Translations under genes and position numbers: made by a program
Source of the DNA: Citricoccus sp. K5
GTDB taxonomy: Bacteria; Actinomycetota; Actinomycetes; Actinomycetales; Micrococcaceae
Length of the DNA: 64,000 nt
Assembly: GCF_902506195.1 (NCBI RefSeq)
Contig: NZ_LR732817.1
Location: forward strand, 1,954,985 to 2,018,984
Direction of reading: 5' to 3'
The notes under the pieces: model-generated
Told to the model about the DNA's origin: nothing
The model's input: the letters and a program-made list of their open reading frames with translations, nothing else
Databases searched by the model: none
In this document: positions 59,601 through 64,000 of the stretch, in pieces
Layout of the letters: the number at the start of each line of letters is the position of its first letter
How positions within the stretch are numbered: the first letter of the stretch is position 1

Positions 59601-60120
59601 AGAGCTTCTTGATCAGGTAGTTCTCTTCGTTGTCCAGAGTGGCTCCGCCGAGCGAGGCGATGCCCATGGTGCGCCCGAGGTGGCGTCCGTGTTCGTCCAC
59701 GTCCTGCCACTTGTTGCGGCGTGACTCCAGGAACCGGTCGACCACCATCTCGGTGGCAGTTTCCAGGTCCATCTCCTGCCAGTCCTTGGCGCGCGGGGCG
59801 CGGTACAGGACTGTCGTCTGACGGGTGTCCGAGTTGACGAGCTGCTCACTGGCCGAGCCCTTGGGACACAGCCGGCCGCGGGAGATCGGCGACTCCGGGT
59901 CCCCCTCGATCTGGACGACCTTCTCGTCCGAGACGAAGACCTTCTGCCCGCAACCGACGGCGCAGTAGGGACACACGCTCTGGACGGCTCGATCCGCCGT
60001 GGTGGTGCGCGGGGTGATCTCCGTGGTCTTCCGGGACACCACGGAGGAACTGCGGCCCAAGGGGTCGCCGCCCAAGAATTGCCGGAGCACCGGCCATCCC
60101 ATTGGAGTCTTCCGTGACAT
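56614..60120 (-). CDS. fdhA: Selenocysteine-containing formate dehydrogenase, catalytic subunit
   Basis: 1168 residues when the UGA at 59554-59556 is read as selenocysteine (residue 189, context ENQARI-U-HSATVPGLGTSFG), as in FdnG/FdhF. The 4Fe-4S motif is CPYCAVGCGQK...RLCPKG (about 50-95). It holds the bis-molybdopterin guanine dinucleotide cofactor and oxidises formate to CO2. The ATG at 60120 is preferred over a GTG at 60129. No twin-arginine signal is seen, suggesting a cytoplasmic enzyme. An acidic insertion (about 265-310) and a Pro-rich C-terminal tail of about 70 residues are unusual. Confidence 0.95.
59524..59542 (-). promoter_or_regulatory. SECIS hairpin of fdhA
   Basis: Starting 11 nt after the UGA, the mRNA folds as ggttccc-ggtct-ggggacc: a 7-bp stem (one U-G) with loop GGUCU. 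The E. coli fdhF SECIS has the same spacing and loop. SelB is expected to bind here. Confidence 0.85.
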
Positions 60121-60185
60121 GCGCCCCACCCTAGTCGATGTCAGGCCCCACGTCAGGAGCCACCCCTCTTTCCTTCCAGTCGTTT

Positions 60186-60216
60186 CGACCCTAAGATATG
60201 ACGGAGCTTAGAGTCG
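60186..60216. promoter_or_regulatory. Inverted repeat upstream of the Nudix regulator, candidate operator
   Basis: cgaccctaag at 60186-60195 and cttagagtcg at 60207-60216: 10-bp arms with one mismatch, centre spacing 21 bp. It lies 24 bp before the regulator ATG and 66 bp before the divergent fdhA start. A role as the binding site of the Nudix regulator is inferred. Confidence 0.6.
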
Positions 60217-60240
60217 GATCGACCAGAAGGGGTGTCACGA

Positions 60241-61001
60241 TGGAGCAGGAGCCGCCGGGAGCGCAGGGATCTCAGAGATCGGGGCCACAGGGAGCGCCCC
60301 CGGCGATCGCCGTGTCCACCGTCATCTTCGCCCTCCGGCCGGAAGGCGATACCGCTGGTTCCACACCGTCATTGTGGACTCCGTTCGTGCTGCGCACGCG
60401 TGAACCGCATCTGGACCGCTGGGCCCTGCCCGGGGGGTGGCTTCCGGGAGGCGAGGAACTGGAGTCGGCCGCCGCCCGCACCCTGGGCGAGACGACGGGA
60501 CTGCATCCCAGCTACCTGGAGCAGCTCTACACCTTCGGCGGGGTGGACCGCTCGCCCACCGGCCGCGTGGTGACAGTCGTCTACTCCGCCCTGGTCCGCA
60601 CAGACGAGGTGGAACAAGCCGCCCCCGGGGAGAACGTCCGGTGGTTCCGCGCCGACCGGCTGCCCCGGCTCGCGTTCGATCACAACGCGATCGTCGACTA
60701 TGCCCTGGAGCGCCTGCGCACCAAGGTCGAGTATGCGCACATCGCCCACTCCTTCCTCGGCGAGACCTTCACCCTCTCCCAGCTCCGGTCCGTCCACGAG
60801 GCCGTGCTCGGGCAGGAGCTCGACGCCGCGAACTTCCGCCGTTCCATGGCTGCCTCCCCCGACATCGTGGCCACCGGTGAGCTGATGGCCGGAACCCCGC
60901 ACCGGCCACCCAAGCTGTACCGCTACCGCAACCAGACGCACGCCACCCGGCACCGTGACGTACAACCCGAGAATCCCACCGCAGAAAGGGTCCGACCATG
61001 A
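60241..61001 (+). CDS. nrtR: Nudix-type transcriptional regulator (NrtR-like)
   Basis: 253 residues with AGAAGGGG before the ATG. The N-terminal Nudix-like domain (about 20-145) has WALPGGWLPGGEELESAAARTLGETTGL; the Nudix box GX5EX7REUXEEXGU is degenerate: the REUXEE stretch reads RTLGET, so it probably binds rather than hydrolyses ADP-ribose derivatives. The C-terminal winged helix (about 165-240: FTLSQLRSVHEAVLGQELDAANFRRSM) is typical of NrtR. It overlaps nadA by ATGA and should control NAD synthesis. Confidence 0.88.
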
Positions 61002-62368
61002 CGGCCCGTCCCACCACCATCCCCCAGCACTCCGCCGCGGAGGCGCCTCCCCCAGTCGGGGCTCCGATCGACGCCTCCGTGGACCGGACGCTGAAGCTCA
61101 TCGCCGCCGGTTCCACCAGCGGGTCCTCCTGTGCACCCTCCTTGGACTCCGCCCCCTGGACGCTCGACGCCGGCCCCGCCGGAGCACTGCCCGGCTACGG
61201 TCCCGGGGCCTCCCAAGACGATCAGCTGCCGGGAGCGGCACCCCGCCAGGGTGTGCTGCCGGCCTCCTACCGCGATGCCACCGAGGAGGAACTCCACGAG
61301 CGCATCCGCACGGCCAAGGCTGAGCTCGGCGACCGCGTGGTGGTGCTGGGCCACTTCTACCAGCGCGACGAAGTGGTCGCCCATGCCGATTTCGTGGGCG
61401 ACTCCTTCCAGCTGGCCAAGGCCGCCCGCACCCGCCCTCAGGCCGAGGCGATCGTCTTCTGCGGCGTGCACTTCATGGCCGAGACCGCCGATCTGCTCTC
61501 CACGCCCGAACAGTCCGTGATCCTGCCCAACCTCGCCGCGGGCTGCTCCATGGCGGACATGGCCGACCTCGATTCCGTCACGGACTGCTGGGAGCAGCTC
61601 GAGGAGATCTACGGGACCGCGCCGGACGCTGATGGCAGGGCGCCGGTCATCCCGGTGACCTACATGAACTCCTCCGCGGCCCTCAAGGGCTTCGTGGGCC
61701 GTCATGGCGGGATCGTCTGCACGTCCTCGAACGCGGCACAGGTGCTGGAGTGGGCCTTCGAGCGCGGCCAGCGGGTGCTTTTCTTCCCGGACCAGCACCT
61801 CGGCCGCAACACCGCGAAGGCGATGGGCATCCCCCTGGAGCGGATGCCCCTGTGGAATCCGAACAAGCCGCTGGGCGGCAGCACCGAGGACACTCTGATG
61901 GAGGCCAAGGTCTTGCTGTGGCACGGTTTCTGCTCGGTGCACAAGCGCTTCACCGTCGCCCAGATCGAGAAGGCCCGTGCCGACTTCCCGGGCGTCCACG
62001 TGATGGTGCACCCCGAGTGCCCCATGCCCGTGGTGGACGCCGCTGACTCCTCCGGGTCCACGGACTTCATCGTCAAGGCCATCGAGGCGGCTCCGGCCGG
62101 ATCCACCTTCGCCGTCGGCACGGAGATCAACCTGGTCCAGCGACTCGCCGCCCAGTACCCGCAGCACACGATCTTCTGCCTGGACCCGGTGATCTGCCCG
62201 TGCTCCACCATGTACCGCATCCATCCCGGCTATCTGGCCTGGGCACTGGAATCACTCCTGGACGGCGAGGTCGTCAACCAGATCACCGTGTCCGAGGACG
62301 TGGCCGAGCCGGCACGCCTGGCCCTGGAACGGATGCTGTCCGTGGTTCCGGCCGGGGCTGCCCGATGA
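60998..62368 (+). CDS. nadA: Quinolinate synthase NadA
   Basis: 456 residues; the start overlaps the regulator stop (ATGA). It condenses iminoaspartate with dihydroxyacetone phosphate using a 4Fe-4S cluster. Cysteines: FCGVHFMAE (first), GFCSVHKRF (second) and the CPCSTMYR region (third). Other landmarks are VVVLGHFYQRDEVVAHADFVGDSF, NLAAGCSMADMA, ITYMNSS-like VTYMNSSAALKG and VHPECPMPVVDAAD. An N-terminal Ala/Pro-rich extension of about 85 residues is longer than in E. coli. Confidence 0.95.
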   Translation: MTARPTTIPQHSAAEAPPPVGAPIDASVDRTLKLIAAGSTSGSSCAPSLDSAPWTLDAGPAGALPGYGPGASQDDQLPGAAPRQGVLPASYRDATEEELHERIRTAKAELGDRVVVLGHFYQRDEVVAHADFVGDSFQLAKAARTRPQAEAIVFCGVHFMAETADLLSTPEQSVILPNLAAGCSMADMADLDSVTDCWEQLEEIYGTAPDADGRAPVIPVTYMNSSAALKGFVGRHGGIVCTSSNAAQVLEWAFERGQRVLFFPDQHLGRNTAKAMGIPLERMPLWNPNKPLGGSTEDTLMEAKVLLWHGFCSVHKRFTVAQIEKARADFPGVHVMVHPECPMPVVDAADSSGSTDFIVKAIEAAPAGSTFAVGTEINLVQRLAAQYPQHTIFCLDPVICPCSTMYRIHPGYLAWALESLLDGEVVNQITVSEDVAEPARLALERMLSVVPAGAAR

Positions 62369-63231
62369 CGGACCTCCGGCACATCGACGCCCTCGTGACC
62401 GCAGCCCTCCACGAGGATGCCCCCTGGGGCGACCTGACGTCCGAGGCCCTCATCCCGGCGGACGCCATGCTCGATGCCCGCCTGGTGGCCCGCGAGCCGG
62501 GGGTGTTCAGCGGATCCGAGGTGTTTTCCGCTGCCTTCCGGCTCATCGATCCGCGGATCCGCGTCCAGTTGCTGGTCGCCGACAGCGAGCGCTTCGAGTC
62601 CGGCGACGTGTTGGCCGAGGTCGCCGGTCCTGCACGCGGCATCCTCCGTGCCGAACGGATCGGACTGAATTTCGTCCAACGCATGTCCGGCATCGCCACC
62701 CAGACCGCCCGCTTCGTGGCCGCCGTGGCCGGCACCGGGGCGCGAATCGTGGACACCCGCAAGACCACGCCGGGCCTGCGTCTGCTGGAACGTCAGGCCG
62801 TGCACGACGGCGGCGGGCGCAACCACCGCACGACGCTCTCCGACGCGGTCATGGTGAAGGACAATCACCTGGCGGCGGTGATCGGGGCCGGGCTGACCGT
62901 CACCGAGGCGCTGGTGCAGATGCGTGCCCGTCTTCCGCACACCGCCCATGTGGAGGTCGAGGTGGATCGCCTGGACCAGATCCCGGCCGTCCTGGCGGCC
63001 GGGGTGGGCACCGTGATGCTGGACAACTTCACCCTCGACGGGTTGCGACAGGGCGTGGGTCTGATCGCTGGCGCTGCCCTCGTGGAGGCCAGCGGCGGGG
63101 TGGATCTGGATTCCGTGGCCGGGATCGCGGCCACCGGGGTGGACGTCATCTCGGTCGGCGCACTGACTCACTCGGTCCGATCCCTGGACCTGGGGCTGGA
63201 CGTCGCCCCGGAGCAGGTCGCGGTGCCATGA
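62365..63231 (+). CDS. nadC: Nicotinate-nucleotide pyrophosphorylase NadC
   Basis: 288 residues, starting at ATG 62365 overlapping nadA (ATGA). Decarboxylates quinolinate with PRPP to nicotinate mononucleotide. Signature: EDAPWGDLTSE, GILRAERIGLNFVQRMSGIAT, VDTRKTTPGLRLLERQAVHDGGGRNHR, MVKDNHLA, VEVEVDRLDQ, VMLDNF and SGGV. The active-site Arg, Lys and Glu residues are present. Its TGA overlaps the next ATG. Confidence 0.95.
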   Translation: MTDLRHIDALVTAALHEDAPWGDLTSEALIPADAMLDARLVAREPGVFSGSEVFSAAFRLIDPRIRVQLLVADSERFESGDVLAEVAGPARGILRAERIGLNFVQRMSGIATQTARFVAAVAGTGARIVDTRKTTPGLRLLERQAVHDGGGRNHRTTLSDAVMVKDNHLAAVIGAGLTVTEALVQMRARLPHTAHVEVEVDRLDQIPAVLAAGVGTVMLDNFTLDGLRQGVGLIAGAALVEASGGVDLDSVAGIAATGVDVISVGALTHSVRSLDLGLDVAPEQVAVP

Positions 63232-64000
63232 TCTATGCAGACCATGCCGCCACCACGCCGGTGCGCCGGGAGGCGTTGGAGGCCATGTGGCCGTATCTGA
63301 CGGGCCAGTTCGGCAACCCCTCCAGCCATCACACGGTGGGCGAGGCGGCGGCCGCAGGGCTGGAGGCGGCCCGGGCCTCCATCGCCCAGGCCCTGGGGGC
63401 CCGGGCCGGTGACCTGGTCTTCACCGGCAGCGGGACGGAAGCGGACAACCTGGCCGTCAAGGGGATCGCCCTCGGACGTCCCCGCGGTCGTCACCTCATC
63501 ACCAGTCCGCTCGAGCACGAAGCGGTCCTGGCCTCCGCCGACCACCTCGCCCGCCTCCACGGCTTCGAGGTCGAGTTCCTCACGCCCGATCGGGACGGCC
63601 TGGTGTCCGCCGACGAGCTGGCCGGCCTGATCCGACCGGACACCACTCTGGTGTCCGTGCAGTACGCCAACAACGAGATCGGCACCGTCCAGCCACTGGC
63701 TGACCTGGCGCAGGTGACACGGGCGGCCGGGGTGCCCTTCCACACCGACGCCGTCCAGGCCGCCGGGTGGCTGTCCCTGAACGTGGCCGCGCTCGGCGTC
63801 GACGCCCTCAGCCTGTCCGGGCACAAGCTCGGCGCTCCCAAGGGCATCGGCCTGCTCTGGGTCCGGGGACGGTTCACCCTGGAGCCGGTGCTGCACGGCG
63901 GTGGCCAGGAACGGGGCCGGCGCAGCGGCACGGAGAACGTGCCCGGAGCCGTGGCCCTGGCCACGGCCCTCACCGCAGCCGAGGCCGAACGGGAGGCGGT
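63228..64000 (+). CDS. Cysteine desulfurase (NifS/IscS-like), N-terminal part
   Basis: The gene runs off the right edge: 257 residues are seen. PLP enzyme making alanine and a persulfide for Fe-S clusters. N-terminus IYADHAATTPVRREALEAM, FTGSGTEADNLAVKG, HEAVL, QYANNEIGTVQPL, HTDAVQAAGWL and the PLP Lys in SGHKLGAPKGIGLL; GRRSGTENV. In this operon it probably supplies sulfur for the NadA cluster. The active-site Cys loop would be in the missing C-terminal part. Confidence 0.92.
   Translation, partial: MIYADHAATTPVRREALEAMWPYLTGQFGNPSSHHTVGEAAAAGLEAARASIAQALGARAGDLVFTGSGTEADNLAVKGIALGRPRGRHLITSPLEHEAVLASADHLARLHGFEVEFLTPDRDGLVSADELAGLIRPDTTLVSVQYANNEIGTVQPLADLAQVTRAAGVPFHTDAVQAAGWLSLNVAALGVDALSLSGHKLGAPKGIGLLWVRGRFTLEPVLHGGGQERGRRSGTENVPGAVALATALTAAEAEREA

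Overview
The window is about 70% GC and reads as chromosomal DNA of an actinobacterium of the order Micrococcales, most likely a Micrococcaceae relative (Micrococcus/Citricoccus/Kocuria type). This rests on the extreme G/C third-position bias, many GTG starts, and actinobacteria-typical families: SCO1664, an MSMEG_4193-type phosphomutase, a DUF222-HNH protein, a 3'-5' exonuclease/DNA polymerase, a PACE exporter and a ddh-type diaminopimelate dehydrogenase. The genus is an inference. No rRNA, CRISPR array, prophage or transposase was seen. The only tRNA is tRNA-Sec.

Region 1 (1-20 kb) is mainly housekeeping, transport and stress genes. It holds the N-terminal part of an Mrp/Mnh antiporter A subunit, a serine hydrolase, a ZIP metal transporter, a CynX/NimT-type exporter, an HtrA-like protease, thiol peroxidase, two patatins, a PACE exporter, meso-DAP dehydrogenase, a DUF808 membrane protein, a macrolide-phosphotransferase-like kinase, a BCCT carrier, an ArsR/SRPBCC pair with a clear operator palindrome, and a SurA_N lipoprotein. 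Region 2 (20-33 kb) has an AAA ATPase and a VWA protein that normally work as a pair, here separated by an inverted DUF222-HNH gene flanked by tandem repeats. It continues with a family A DNA polymerase, an acyl-CoA dehydrogenase, a class A PBP and thymidine kinase.

Region 3 (33.7-47.3 kb) is an accessory catabolic island. A GntR/UTRA regulator precedes two phosphotriesterase-fold genes, one with all metal ligands and one that has lost nearly all of them. A flavin monooxygenase and an HSL-type esterase follow. These converge, across a perfect 46-bp palindromic terminator, on an MBL hydrolase-TetR-MFS unit, and a CocE-type hydrolase is divergent from that unit. At the right edge lie another alpha/beta hydrolase, two decayed gene remnants and an Na+/H+ antiporter. 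The substrate is unknown; the enzyme mix suggests an ester, lactone or aromatic compound.

Region 4 (48-60 kb) is a complete selenocysteine locus: tRNA-Sec, selA, selB, selD and the client formate dehydrogenase operon (fdhA, an Fe-S subunit, an NrfD-type membrane subunit). fdhA carries an in-frame UGA followed 11 nt later by a hairpin with the same spacing and GGUCU loop as the E. coli fdhF SECIS. Region 5 (60-64 kb) is an NAD-synthesis operon: an NrtR-like Nudix regulator, nadA, nadC and a NifS-like cysteine desulfurase with ATGA overlaps and no nadB.

A recurrent oddity is the number of short tandem repeats (6-41 bp units) at gene ends and in promoters throughout the window.
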